Source: Sva-07 sp963828415
GTDB lineage: Bacteria > Actinomycetota > Acidimicrobiia > Acidimicrobiales > Ilumatobacteraceae
Direction: 5' to 3'
Assembly (NCBI GenBank): GCA_963828415.1
Contig: CAWHEI010000001.1
Coordinates: forward strand, 186,001 to 250,000
DNA: 64,000 nucleotides
In this document: in pieces, positions 7,925 to 16,051 of the stretch
How positions within the stretch are numbered: the first letter of the stretch is position 1
How the letters are laid out: each line of letters opens with the position of its first letter
Translations under genes and position numbers: made by a program
Notes under the pieces: generated by a model
The model's database searches: none
What the model saw: the letters and a program-made list of their open reading frames with translations, nothing else
Told to the model about the DNA's origin: nothing

Positions 7925-8845
7925 ATGCCACGCGCTGCACTCCCGTCGGGGATCGAACTCGAATACGTCACCACCGGCGATCCGACGAATCCTCCGCTTC
8001 TCGTCGTCAACGGCTACACGACGCAGCTGATCTCGTGGCAGCGCGGCTACATCGAACAGCTCGTCGCGCAGGGGTTGTTCGTCATCCAGTTCGACAACCG
8101 TGATGTGGGCCTGTCGACGAAACTCGACGGCCAACAGGTCTCGCCCGGCGCTGTGCTCACCGCGGCGCTGCGGGGTCAACCGCTCCCGCCGGTGCCCTAC
8201 ACGCTGTCGGACATGGCAGCTGACGGCATCGGGTTGCTCGACCATCTGGGCATCGATCGGGCGCACATCGTCGGCAACTCGATGGGCGGGATGATCGTGC
8301 AGACGATGGCGATCGAACATCCCGGCCGTATTGCGAGCGTCACGTCGGTGATGAGCAGCCCCGGCGACCCGCGGGTCGGCAGCCCGACCCCGGAGGCACG
8401 TGAGGCGCTGCTCGCGCCGCAGCCGCCCGAACGCGAGGCGTACATCGCCGCGTCGTTGACCTCGCAGATCTGGGCGTCGAAGAAGCACTACGACCCCAAC
8501 TGGTTGCTCGAGCTCGCGGCCGCCCAGTACGACCGGTGTTTCTACCCCGAGGGCGCCACACGCCAACTCGCCGCCATCTATGCCTCTGGTGACCGTAGCG
8601 AGGGCCTGTCGACGCTCGAGGTCCCGATGCTGGTGATCCACGGACGCGACGACACCCTGATCACGCCCGAAGGCGGCGAACGCACCGCCGAACTCGTCCC
8701 CGGATCGAAGTACCTGTTGCTGGCCGACATGGGCCACGACCATCCCGCACCGCTCTGGCCGGTGCTCGCCGAAGCCATCGGCGGCCACATTCGGGCCACC
8801 GCGATCACCCACCCATCGACCAACCCACACGCGAATCGGAGCTGA
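7925..8845 (+). CDS. Alpha/beta hydrolase
   Basis: The 306-residue protein starts at ATG 7925 (MPRAALPSGIELEYVTTGDP). It has an oxyanion-region segment PLLVVNGYTTQLISW, the nucleophile elbow HIVGNSMGGMIVQTM (GxSxG Ser near residue 118) and a late segment with MLVIHGRDDTLI and the catalytic His in DMGHDHP. This resembles the esterase/lactonase branch of the fold related to RdmC aclacinomycin methylesterases. The substrate is unknown. It is divergent from galK (63 bp between starts) and followed after 6 nt by a CoA-transferase family gene, so a joint role in acyl or ester catabolism is possible. Confidence 0.82.
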   Translation: MPRAALPSGIELEYVTTGDPTNPPLLVVNGYTTQLISWQRGYIEQLVAQGLFVIQFDNRDVGLSTKLDGQQVSPGAVLTAALRGQPLPPVPYTLSDMAADGIGLLDHLGIDRAHIVGNSMGGMIVQTMAIEHPGRIASVTSVMSSPGDPRVGSPTPEAREALLAPQPPEREAYIAASLTSQIWASKKHYDPNWLLELAAAQYDRCFYPEGATRQLAAIYASGDRSEGLSTLEVPMLVIHGRDDTLITPEGGERTAELVPGSKYLLLADMGHDHPAPLWPVLAEAIGGHIRATAITHPSTNPHANRS

Positions 8846-8851
8846 ACACTC

Positions 8852-10012
8852 ATGGCCGGACCCCTCAGCGGTTACAAGATCATCGAGATCGCGGGCATCG
8901 GCCCGGGTCCGTTCGCAGCGATGCTGCTCGCCGACATGGGCGCCGAGGTGGTCCGTGTCGAACGCGCCGGCGCCGTCCGTGGACCGCTTCCGGACGGTCC
9001 CCACTTCGACGTGTTGCTGCGCGGCCGCAAGAACGTCGCGATCGATCTGAAGCACCCCGACGGTGTCGAGGCGCTGATGGCGCTCGTCGAGTCGGCCGAT
9101 GCGCTGATCGAGGGTTTCCGCCCCGGTGTGATGGAACGCCTCGGTGTCGGTCCCGACGAGTGTCTCGCTCGCAACCCGAAGCTGGTGTTCGGTCGGATGA
9201 CGGGCTGGGGCCAGGACGGCCCGTATGCGCAGGCCGCCGGTCACGACATCAACTACATCGCGCTGGCCGGAGCGTTGTCGCACTTCGGTCGGGCCGGAGA
9301 AGCCCCAGTGCCGCCGCTCAACATGGTCGGCGACTTCGGCGGCGGTGGCATGTTCCTCGCGTATGGGGTCGTGTGCGCACTGCTCGAAGCCCAACGCAGC
9401 GGACAGGGCCAGGTGGTCGACACCGCAATGGTCGACGGCGCAGCGGTACTGATGTCGATGTTCTGGGCGTTCAAGTCGATCGGCATGCACGACGAGAACG
9501 CCCGTGGCACGAACCTGCTCGACACCGGCGCCCACTTCTACGACGTGTACCGGTGCAGCGACGGTGAGTACATCTCGCTCGGCTCGATCGAGCCGCAGTT
9601 CTACGCGGAGCTGATGCGCCTCACCGGGCTCGAGGGCGACGAGCAGTTCGCCAAGCAGATGGACAGGGCCGAGTGGCCGTCGCTCAAGAGCCGTTTGACC
9701 GAGGTGTTCGCGCAGAAGACCCAGGCCGAGTGGTGTGAGTTGATGGAGGCCACCGACGTGTGCTTCGCTCCGGTGTTGACGATGAGCCAGGCCGCCCTGC
9801 ATCCGCACAACGTCGAACGCCAGACGTTCATCGACGTCGCCGGCACGATGCAGCCGGCACCCGCCCCACGGTTCAGTCGTACTCATGCCGAGGTCGTGAG
9901 CCCGCCCGCACATGCCGGTGCGCACACGCGAGAGGTCTTCGAGGCGTGGGGCGTTGACGCGTCCACGATCGACGCACTGGTCGAGGCGGGTGCGATTCGC
10001 CAAGCTGGCTGA
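8852..10012 (+). CDS. CoA-transferase family III protein, alpha-methylacyl-CoA racemase-like
   Basis: The 386-residue product begins MAGPLSGYKIIEIAGIGPGP and continues with FAAMLLADMGAEVVRVER, the N-terminal signature of class III CoA-transferases. The overall length, the RKNVAIDLKHPDG block and the GQGQVVDTAMVDGAAVL segment favour the alpha-methylacyl-CoA racemase (AMACR/Mcr) branch over formyl-CoA transferase. The racemase epimerises 2-methyl-branched acyl-CoAs so that they can enter beta-oxidation. It sits 6 nt after an alpha/beta hydrolase and 14 nt before a PIG-L deacetylase. Which reaction this copy performs needs assay; the family assignment is secure. Confidence 0.85.
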   Translation: MAGPLSGYKIIEIAGIGPGPFAAMLLADMGAEVVRVERAGAVRGPLPDGPHFDVLLRGRKNVAIDLKHPDGVEALMALVESADALIEGFRPGVMERLGVGPDECLARNPKLVFGRMTGWGQDGPYAQAAGHDINYIALAGALSHFGRAGEAPVPPLNMVGDFGGGGMFLAYGVVCALLEAQRSGQGQVVDTAMVDGAAVLMSMFWAFKSIGMHDENARGTNLLDTGAHFYDVYRCSDGEYISLGSIEPQFYAELMRLTGLEGDEQFAKQMDRAEWPSLKSRLTEVFAQKTQAEWCELMEATDVCFAPVLTMSQAALHPHNVERQTFIDVAGTMQPAPAPRFSRTHAEVVSPPAHAGAHTREVFEAWGVDASTIDALVEAGAIRQAG

Positions 10013-10026
10013 TCGAATCATCGTCG

Positions 10027-10845
10027 ATGTCGACACTCGTCTGCTTTCATGCTCACCCCGACGACGAGGTGATCAGCACCGGCGGCACGATCGCCCGTGC
10101 CGCCGCCGAGGGCCACCGGGTGGTGCTCGTGGTCGCCACCAACGGCGACCACGGTGAGGTTCCCGACGATCTCGGCCCCGACGAGACGCTCGTCGATCGG
10201 CGACGGGCGGAAACCGAGGCCTCTGCACGGGTGCTCGGCATCGACCACGTCGTGTGGTTGGGCTACACCGACTCGGGCATGACCGGCTGGGAGCAGAACG
10301 GCGATCCGGACAGCTTCCACCTCGCCGATCCCGACGCGGCCGGCGCGCGGCTGGCCGAGGTGTTGCGGGCCGAGCAGGCCGACGTACTCACCATCTACGA
10401 CTGGCACGGCAACTACGGTCATCCCGACCACATCGCGGTGCATCGCGTCGGCGTTGCTGCAGCTCGGCTGGTGCCGGAGGTGCGGGTGCTGGAAGCGACG
10501 ATGAACCGAGACGCCTTCGTCCGCATGATCCAAGCGGCGCGAGAGGCGGGTCTGTCGATGGGTGATCCGGACGCCGAGCAGGACGAGTTCGATCCCAACG
10601 GGCCTGCCGACGACGGCAACCCGATGGGAACGCCGGAAGCCGAACTGACCCTGGCGATCGACGTGTCCGCGCATCTCGCAGCGAAACGCGACGCCATGCG
10701 CTGTCATCGCAGCCAGATCGAGGACACCTCGTTCTTCCTGCAGATGCCCGATGAAGCGTTCGCCCAGTCGTTCGGCACCGAGTGGTTCATCGAACACGAT
10801 GCCCAGCCGCCGTTCCGCACCGGCTGGATCTTCCCCAGCCCCTGA
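10027..10845 (+). CDS. PIG-L/LmbE family zinc deacetylase (MshB/Mca-like)
   Basis: The 272-residue protein starts MSTLVCFHAHPDDEV. The AHPDDE motif (residues 9-14) and the later HGNYGHPDHIAVHR supply the zinc ligands and catalytic Asp of the PIG-L fold. In actinobacteria this family includes MshB (mycothiol synthesis), Mca (mycothiol conjugate amidase) and natural-product GlcNAc deacetylases. The GHPDH block and the C-terminal QMPDEAFAQSFGTEWFI segment resemble MshB/Mca most, but I cannot separate these by eye. The gene is the last of a three-gene run, followed 34 nt later by an array of tandem palindromic repeats. Confidence 0.82.
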   Translation: MSTLVCFHAHPDDEVISTGGTIARAAAEGHRVVLVVATNGDHGEVPDDLGPDETLVDRRRAETEASARVLGIDHVVWLGYTDSGMTGWEQNGDPDSFHLADPDAAGARLAEVLRAEQADVLTIYDWHGNYGHPDHIAVHRVGVAAARLVPEVRVLEATMNRDAFVRMIQAAREAGLSMGDPDAEQDEFDPNGPADDGNPMGTPEAELTLAIDVSAHLAAKRDAMRCHRSQIEDTSFFLQMPDEAFAQSFGTEWFIEHDAQPPFRTGWIFPSP

Positions 10846-10879
10846 GCGTCCGAGCGCTCCGAGAGCCCGACCCCGGCGT

Positions 10880-11170
10880 GCGATGAGCGAAGCGACCGTA
10901 TACGGCGGTTTGGCTCATCGTCGGGGGATCGGACCGGTCTGCGATGAGCGAAGTGACCGTATGCGGCGGTTTGGCTCATCGGTGGGGGATCGGACCGGTC
11001 TGCGATGAGCGAAGTGACCGTATGCGGCGGTTTGGCTCATCGGTGGGGGATCGGACCGGTCTGCGATGAGCGAAGTGACCGTATGCGGCGGTTTGGCTCA
11101 TCGGTGGGGGATCGGACCGGTCTGCGATGAGCGAAGTGACCGTATGCGGCGGTTTGGCTCATCGGTGGGG
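10880..11170. repeat. Five 61-bp tandem repeats, each carrying a 38-nt palindromic element (family A)
   Basis: Five units begin at 10880, 10941, 11002, 11063 and 11124, exactly 61 bp apart. Each holds a 38-nt palindrome with GATGAGC and GCTCATC ends (10882-10919, 10943-10980, 11004-11041, 11065-11102, 11126-11163) and a GC-rich spacer ending in GGACCGGTCTGC. The first unit differs from the others at a few positions; the last four palindromes are identical. The array fills most of the 369-bp gap between the PIG-L gene and the lipoprotein gene. I see no open frame in it that looks like protein. The same palindrome occurs singly or in pairs elsewhere in the window. Confidence 0.95.
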
Positions 11171-11214
11171 GACGGGTGACGCTGGGATCCGCCGATCGTC
11201 GGGCAGACTCGGAC

Positions 11215-11943
11215 ATGATGTCGGTCATGATTCGGCGCTGCGTTGCCCTGTTCGTCGTTGGAGGACTTGCGTTGGCGGCGTGCGGCGGCTCGGACGGCGA
11301 CACTGCCTCGACCACCGAGTTCACGCTGCTCCCACCGACGTCGTCGACCACCAGCACCACCACCTCCACGACGACCTCGACCACGAGCACCACCTCGACC
11401 ACGAGCACCACCTCGACCACGGTGGCGTCAAGCACCACGGTGGCCGATCCGGCGATCAGCGAGCTGTTGCTCAGCGGCGACGGCATCGGAACGGCCGGCT
11501 TCGGCGCCGATTCGGACGGCGTGATCGAGTACATGAACTCGTATCTCGGTCCGCCGAGCAACGACACCGGGTGGATCGACCCCCTGACCATCGGCCTGTG
11601 CTCGGGTGACGAACTCCGTCAGGTGTCGTGGGGTGTGCTCACGCTGCTGTTCGGCGACGTGTCCGAAGTGGTCCAGGGGCGGCGCCACTTCTTCGGGTAC
11701 ACCTACGGCGACCAGGGCGAGATCGGCGCTGCTCCCGTCGGTCTGCAGACCACCCGTGGGGTGATGATCGGCTCGCGGGTCGTCGACGTCCGCGCCGCAT
11801 ACCCCGCCGCCACGATCAATCCCGAAGACGACTTCACGCCGCCGTTCTTCTTCGTCAACGACAGCCTGCGCGGCTTCCTCACGGGCGTCACCGACGACGC
11901 GACGGTCACCGCCATTCTCGGTGGCGGCGACTGCGGCATCTGA
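11215..11943 (+). CDS. Secreted lipoprotein with Thr/Ser-rich linker, unknown function
   Basis: From ATG 11215 the product is about 242 residues: a short basic start (MIRR), a hydrophobic stretch VALFVVGGLALAAC and a lipobox LAAC, so it is predicted to be lipidated and exported. A low-complexity linker of Ser/Thr runs (STTSTTT-type, residues about 40-85) leads to a globular domain without a family I recognise. That domain contains GTAGFGADSDGVIEYMNSYLGPP and a C-terminal GGGDCGI. ATG 11227 is an equally good start. The gene directly follows the 61-bp repeat array. The Ser/Thr linker is typical of acidimicrobial lipoproteins anchored to the membrane. Confidence 0.75.
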   Translation: MMSVMIRRCVALFVVGGLALAACGGSDGDTASTTEFTLLPPTSSTTSTTTSTTTSTTSTTSTTSTTSTTVASSTTVADPAISELLLSGDGIGTAGFGADSDGVIEYMNSYLGPPSNDTGWIDPLTIGLCSGDELRQVSWGVLTLLFGDVSEVVQGRRHFFGYTYGDQGEIGAAPVGLQTTRGVMIGSRVVDVRAAYPAATINPEDDFTPPFFFVNDSLRGFLTGVTDDATVTAILGGGDCGI

Positions 11944-11956
11944 CGGTCTGCCGGCC

Positions 11957-12343
11957 GTGGAGCTCTACGACGTCCATCGCTGGCTGGCCTGGTTCCTGAT
12001 CCTGTCGAACGCCGCAGTCGGCGTGTGGGCGCTCGCTGCTCACGTCGTGCCGGCGCTGCGAGTGGCGCCGTTGTGGTGGGCGACCATCGTGGCGCAGTTG
12101 TCGGCGTTCGTCATCGCCATCGTGGGTGTGGTGATGCTCGACCGCTACGGCCTCGAACTCGACCAGTTCCACGCGCTCTACGGCTTCAGCTGCATCGTGG
12201 CAGTCGGGATCCTCTACAGCTATCGCGGCAGCCCCTTCGTGAAGGACAAGGTGTACCTGCTGTACGGATTCGGCAGCCTCTTCATCATGGGCCTCGGCCT
12301 GCGCGCGATGTACATCGGCACGCACTCGCCGTTCGCCCGCTGA
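11957..12343 (+). CDS. Small integral membrane protein of unknown function
   Basis: From GTG 11957 the product is about 128 residues with four hydrophobic helices (WLAWFLILSNAAVGVWALA, WATIVAQLSAFVIAIVGVVM, HALYGFSCIVAVGILYS and YGFGSLFIMGLGLRAMYI). An ATG at 11921 would overlap the preceding gene and is less likely. It lies 13 nt after the lipoprotein gene and is probably cotranscribed. I recognise no named family; close relatives would be conserved actinobacterial membrane proteins. The gene ends 12 nt before a hairpin element at 12356-12393. Confidence 0.7.
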   Translation: MELYDVHRWLAWFLILSNAAVGVWALAAHVVPALRVAPLWWATIVAQLSAFVIAIVGVVMLDRYGLELDQFHALYGFSCIVAVGILYSYRGSPFVKDKVYLLYGFGSLFIMGLGLRAMYIGTHSPFAR

Positions 12344-12355
12344 TTCACTCCGCGC

Positions 12356-12393
12356 GATGAGCGACCACACCCCATCTGCGGGTGTCGCTCATC
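12356..12393. repeat. 38-nt palindrome between convergent genes, diverged family A element and likely bidirectional terminator
   Basis: The element starts GATGAGCGAC and ends GTCGCTCATC, giving 10 paired bases, then a 2-nt bulge and ACCC/GGGT closing a small loop. Its length and outer arms match the family A palindromes, but the core is different. It fills the gap between the membrane-protein gene (ends 12343) and dgt (ends 12401), which converge, as a shared terminator would. There is no long T run on either side. Confidence 0.75.
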
Positions 12394-12400
12394 ACATCGT

Positions 12401-13573
12401 TCAGATGCCCGACACGCCGATACCCCGTGGCAGCTTGGCGGGATCCCACGACAGCTGAGCGAGGCCCTGCTGGCAGGCATAGCGATCGGTCATGCCTGCC
12501 ACATACGCAACCGACGCCCGGAGCGCTTCCGGACCACCAGCGTCGACGTAGTCGGCCCGTTCGCCCAGTGCGGCGGCGACGGTGGTGTGGGGGATTGCGT
12601 GAGGGCGATCGGCGTAGTGCTCGACGAGCGCACGAAGCAGCGAGACCACGGCGGTCGCCTGGTGCTGGCTCGCCGGCCGCAGGTACACGTACTCGTAGTT
12701 GAACCGTCGGAATTCGGCGAGTGCCTCGGCGATGTCGGGCACCATGCCGATGCGACCGGTCGCAACGGTGGCCGTCACCATCGCTCGCACGAAGGTGCCG
12801 AGTTGGCGTGACCGGTCGCGCCCGCACCGCTCGGCGACGATGGCAGGCAGCATGTCGGCGGTGACGATGCCGGCCGCGACAGCGTCCTCGAAGTCGTGGC
12901 AGACGTAGGCGATCCGGTCGGCCCATGACACGACCTCACCTTCCGGCGTTCGTGGTGCGGGCAGGCTCCACGAATGGTTGCGGATCCCGTCGAGCGTCTC
13001 TGCGCACAGGTTCAGTGGCTGGAGCGTGACGTCCGCACCCCAGGGAGCGTGGTCGAATCCACCGTCGAGGTATGGCGACAGCGCGTCTTCGCTCGCATGC
13101 CCGCCCGGTCCGTGGCCGCAGTCGTGGCCGATCGCCATCGCTTCGACGAGGGACACGTTGAGGCTCAACGCCTCGGCGATCGAACGTGCCACCTGTGCCA
13201 CTTCGAGGGCATGGGTCATCCGCGTGCGTTGGTGGTCGTCGGGGAACACGAACACCTGGGTCTTGCCGGCGAGGCGTCGGAATGCCGAGTCGTGCAGGAT
13301 CCGGTCGCGGTCGCGTTCGAAGCAGGTCCGGAACGGGTCGGGTTCCTCGTCGACGGCTCGGTTCCCCGCGCCGAGCGCCCGAGTGGCGTTGCTGGCCAGC
13401 GTTGCGGCCTCATGTTCCTCGCGGGCTTCTCGTGTGCGCACCACCGCATCGCCGACGGTTGCGGTCGAGTCGGCATGGGCAACGACGACGTCATCGCTGC
13501 CGTGACCGGTCATCGTGGCAGCCCAACGTTCGGCGCGATCCTCGGCCGAGTCCGGGAACGGGAGATCGGCCAT
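12401..13573 (-). CDS. dgt: Deoxyguanosinetriphosphate triphosphohydrolase (dGTPase-like HD protein)
   Basis: The 390-residue protein carries the dGTPase HD-domain layout. FRRLAGKTQVFVFPDDHQRTRMTHALEVAQVA gives the first His, and AMAIGHDCGHGPGGHASEDAL gives the HD pair. The downstream NHSWSLPAPRTPEGEVVSWADRIAYVCHDFEDAV supplies the last Asp. It hydrolyses dNTPs, classically dGTP, to the nucleoside and triphosphate. The first 60 residues are an extra, poorly conserved extension. It is divergent from obg, whose start lies 50 bp away. The TATCGT sequence just upstream of its ATG could be part of a -10 element. Confidence 0.88.
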   Translation of the reverse strand: MADLPFPDSAEDRAERWAATMTGHGSDDVVVAHADSTATVGDAVVRTREAREEHEAATLASNATRALGAGNRAVDEEPDPFRTCFERDRDRILHDSAFRRLAGKTQVFVFPDDHQRTRMTHALEVAQVARSIAEALSLNVSLVEAMAIGHDCGHGPGGHASEDALSPYLDGGFDHAPWGADVTLQPLNLCAETLDGIRNHSWSLPAPRTPEGEVVSWADRIAYVCHDFEDAVAAGIVTADMLPAIVAERCGRDRSRQLGTFVRAMVTATVATGRIGMVPDIAEALAEFRRFNYEYVYLRPASQHQATAVVSLLRALVEHYADRPHAIPHTTVAAALGERADYVDAGGPEALRASVAYVAGMTDRYACQQGLAQLSWDPAKLPRGIGVSGI

Positions 13574-13623
13574 GGGAAAACGATAGGAGATGGCGTCGCG
13601 TCGGGGGCGTTAGCCTCGAAGAA

Positions 13624-14880
13624 ATGTCGCAGTTCGTCGACGAGTGCCAACTGAACGTCCGCGGTGGTGATGGCGGCGCGGGCTGCATCAGCTTCCGTCG
13701 TGAAGGTCCCGAGGCGATGGGTGGCCCGAACGGCGGTGATGGCGGCAACGGCGGCGACGTCTGGCTGGTCGCCGATCACAACGTGTCGTCACTCCTCGCG
13801 TTCCGTGACCACCCGCACCGTCGTGCCGACGACGGGGTACACGGCAAGGGCAAGGACATGCACGGGCGACGCGGCGAGTCGCTCGACATCACCGTGCCGA
13901 TGGGCACCGTCGTGTTCGACATGTACTCCGGCGACATGCTCGCGGAGTTGGTGAACCACGGCGACCGCTGGCTTGCTGCGGCGGGCGGGCGCGGCGGACG
14001 CGGCAACGCGAAGTTCCTGTCGAACAAGCGGCGCGCGCCGAGCTTCGCCGAACAGGGCGAACACGGCGAGCAGCGATGGCTGAAGCTCGAACTCAGGTTG
14101 ATGGCCGACGTCGCCCTGGTGGGCTTCCCCAACGCCGGCAAGTCGACGTTCATCAGCGTGATCTCGGCCGCCAAGCCGAAGATCGCCGACTATCCGTTCA
14201 CCACGCTCGAGCCGAACCTCGGCGTCGTTCGGGTCGACGATGCGACCGAGTTCGTCGTCGCCGACATCCCCGGACTGATCGAAGGTGCCAGCGAGGGCAA
14301 GGGCCTCGGTCACCGGTTCCTGCGCCACATCGAGCGGGCGCGGGTTCTGTGCCTTCTGCTCGATCTGGCATCGATGGACGGCGTCAGCCCGCAGGAGCAG
14401 GAGCGCATCCTGCTGCACGAGTTGGGCGCGTACCGCCCCGACCTGCTCGAACGCCCTCGGGTGGTCGTCGGCACGAAGGCCGACGTCGTGCAGGTCGACG
14501 AACTCGCTGCGCTGGGATGGGACGGTTCGATCATGTCGGCGGTCACCGGCCAGGGGGTCTCGGACGTGGTCGGCCAACTCGCTCGCGAGGTGCACGACGT
14601 CCGCCAGGGCATCGAGTGGGAAGAAGGCGTCGTCGTGCTGCGGCCCGAGGCCAGCGGCGCTGCCGTCGAGCGCGTCGCCGACGGCGAGTTCCGCCTGATC
14701 GGGCGCGACGTCGAACGCGTCGTCGCCCTCAACGATGTCACCACGCCCGAGGCGCTGTCGTACATCGACTACCGACTCGAGCGTCTCGGCGTGCCGAAGA
14801 TGCTGTCGAAGGCGGGTGCTCGCGAGGGCGACATCATCTGGATCGGCGAATTCAGCTTCGAGTACTCGCCGGACCTCTGA
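13624..14880 (+). CDS. obg: GTPase Obg/CgtA
   Basis: The 418-residue product opens MSQFVDECQLNVRGGDGGAG, the glycine-rich Obg fold. It continues into the G domain with G1 GFPNAGKSTF (about residues 168-177), G3 DIPGLIEGA and a GTKADV G4, and ends in an OCT domain (about 345-418). Obg acts in late 50S ribosome assembly and stress signalling and is essential in most bacteria. The frame extends upstream, but residues before MSQF are antisense to dgt and not Obg-like. proB starts 7 nt downstream, an obg-proB order seen in many actinobacteria. Confidence 0.95.
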   Translation: MSQFVDECQLNVRGGDGGAGCISFRREGPEAMGGPNGGDGGNGGDVWLVADHNVSSLLAFRDHPHRRADDGVHGKGKDMHGRRGESLDITVPMGTVVFDMYSGDMLAELVNHGDRWLAAAGGRGGRGNAKFLSNKRRAPSFAEQGEHGEQRWLKLELRLMADVALVGFPNAGKSTFISVISAAKPKIADYPFTTLEPNLGVVRVDDATEFVVADIPGLIEGASEGKGLGHRFLRHIERARVLCLLLDLASMDGVSPQEQERILLHELGAYRPDLLERPRVVVGTKADVVQVDELAALGWDGSIMSAVTGQGVSDVVGQLAREVHDVRQGIEWEEGVVVLRPEASGAAVERVADGEFRLIGRDVERVVALNDVTTPEALSYIDYRLERLGVPKMLSKAGAREGDIIWIGEFSFEYSPDL

Positions 14881-14887
14881 GGCCTCG

Positions 14888-15976
14888 ATGCGTGTCGTAG
14901 CGAAGATCGGAACCGCCTCGATCACCGACGATCAGGGGGCGATCGACATCACTGCGGTCGCCAAGCTCTCTGACGAGGTGGCCGCGCTGCGAGCCGATGG
15001 CCACGAGGTGATCGTGGTGTCGTCCGGAGCCGTGGCGGCAGGGGTCGCAGCGCTCGGTCTGGCGGCTCGACCTACCGACATGCAGACGCTGCAGGCGATC
15101 TCGGCGGCCGGGCAGAGTCGGCTCGTCGAGGCCTACAACCGTGAGCTCGCGCGCCACGATCTGGTCGGCGCTCAGGTGCTGCTCGACCCGCACGACTTCG
15201 TCGACCGCACGCAGTACCTCCACGCTCGCAGCACGATCGAGCGGTTGTTGGAGTTGGGCTGCATCCCCGTGGTCAACGAGAACGACGCCATCGCAAACGA
15301 CGAACTGCGCTACGGCGACAACGACCGGTTGGCTGCGCTCCTCGCGAACAGCATCAACGCCGACGTGCTCGTGCTGCTGACCGACATGGACGGCGTCTAC
15401 ACCGCCGACCCGCGGCGTGATCCGACGGCGACGCTGATCCCGCTGGTGCAGGTCGGCGACCCGTTGTTGGCGGTGCGGGCCGAGGCCGGCGGCAGTGGGC
15501 GGGGCAGTGGCGGCATGGCGTCGAAGCTCACCGCTGCGCGGATGGCGTCGTGGTCGGGTCTGCGCAGCGTGATCGCCCGGGCCGCGCGTCCCGACGTGCT
15601 GGCCGGTGCGGTATCGGCCGAGTTGGTCGGCACCACGTTCGAGGCGCACGACCGCACGCTGTCGGCTCGCAAGCTCTGGATCGCATTCGCGGCCGAAGTG
15701 ATGGGTGCGGTCGAGGTCGACGCGGGAGCCGAGCGGGCGCTGACCGATCGGCCCAACAGCCTGCTGCCCGCAGGTGTCGTGGCCGTGCGTGGTTCCTTCG
15801 CCGAGGGCGAGACGGTTGACCTTGTCGGCCCGGACGGTCGTGCGTTCGCCCGCGGCCTCGCCGCGGTGGATGCCGACACCGCCCGCCGGGTGGCTGGTCT
15901 GCGCACGGGCGACCTTCCCGCGGGCGTGAACCACGAAGTCGTCCATCGCGACGACCTCGTCGTTCTCCCCGCGTGA
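14888..15976 (+). CDS. proB: Glutamate 5-kinase
   Basis: The 362-residue protein begins MRVVAKIGTASITDDQGAID. It has the amino-acid-kinase core (VIVVSSGAVAAGVAALGL, PVVNENDAIANDELRYGDND) and a C-terminal PUA domain (about residues 270-360, LLPAGVVAVRGSFAEGETVDL). It phosphorylates glutamate to gamma-glutamyl phosphate, the first and feedback-regulated step of proline synthesis. It follows obg by 7 nt. The stop is followed after 6 nt by a palindrome at 15983-16036, the probable end of the transcript. Confidence 0.94.
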   Translation: MRVVAKIGTASITDDQGAIDITAVAKLSDEVAALRADGHEVIVVSSGAVAAGVAALGLAARPTDMQTLQAISAAGQSRLVEAYNRELARHDLVGAQVLLDPHDFVDRTQYLHARSTIERLLELGCIPVVNENDAIANDELRYGDNDRLAALLANSINADVLVLLTDMDGVYTADPRRDPTATLIPLVQVGDPLLAVRAEAGGSGRGSGGMASKLTAARMASWSGLRSVIARAARPDVLAGAVSAELVGTTFEAHDRTLSARKLWIAFAAEVMGAVEVDAGAERALTDRPNSLLPAGVVAVRGSFAEGETVDLVGPDGRAFARGLAAVDADTARRVAGLRTGDLPAGVNHEVVHRDDLVVLPA

Positions 15977-15982
15977 AAACCT

Positions 15983-16036
15983 CCGTTTGGGTTGCGTTCC
16001 GGGTGACCCGGGCCACCGCAAATGCAACGCAAACGG
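15983..16036. repeat. Palindromic element, family C, in the convergent proB/murJ gap
   Basis: Outer arms CCGTTTGGGTTGC (15983-15995) and GCAACGCAAACGG (16024-16036) pair over 13 positions with one mismatch. An inner CCGGGTGACCCGG is itself palindromic. A related element at 61321-61371 shares the CGGGTGACCCGG core and the GTTTG-n-GT arms and also lies between convergent genes. It occupies the gap between proB (ends 15976) and murJ (ends 16052), as a bidirectional terminator would. Confidence 0.8.
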
Positions 16037-16051
16037 GGTGGGGCGACGCGT

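Noticed and set aside
6860..10036. A 1058-codon minus-strand frame including galK
   Set aside because: galK proper starts at 7861; the upstream part is antisense to the hydrolase and CoA-transferase genes and has no domain features.
10880..11170. The tandem array as a CRISPR
   Set aside because: Spacers between the palindromes are nearly identical rather than unique, the period is fixed at 61 bp and no cas gene is near.
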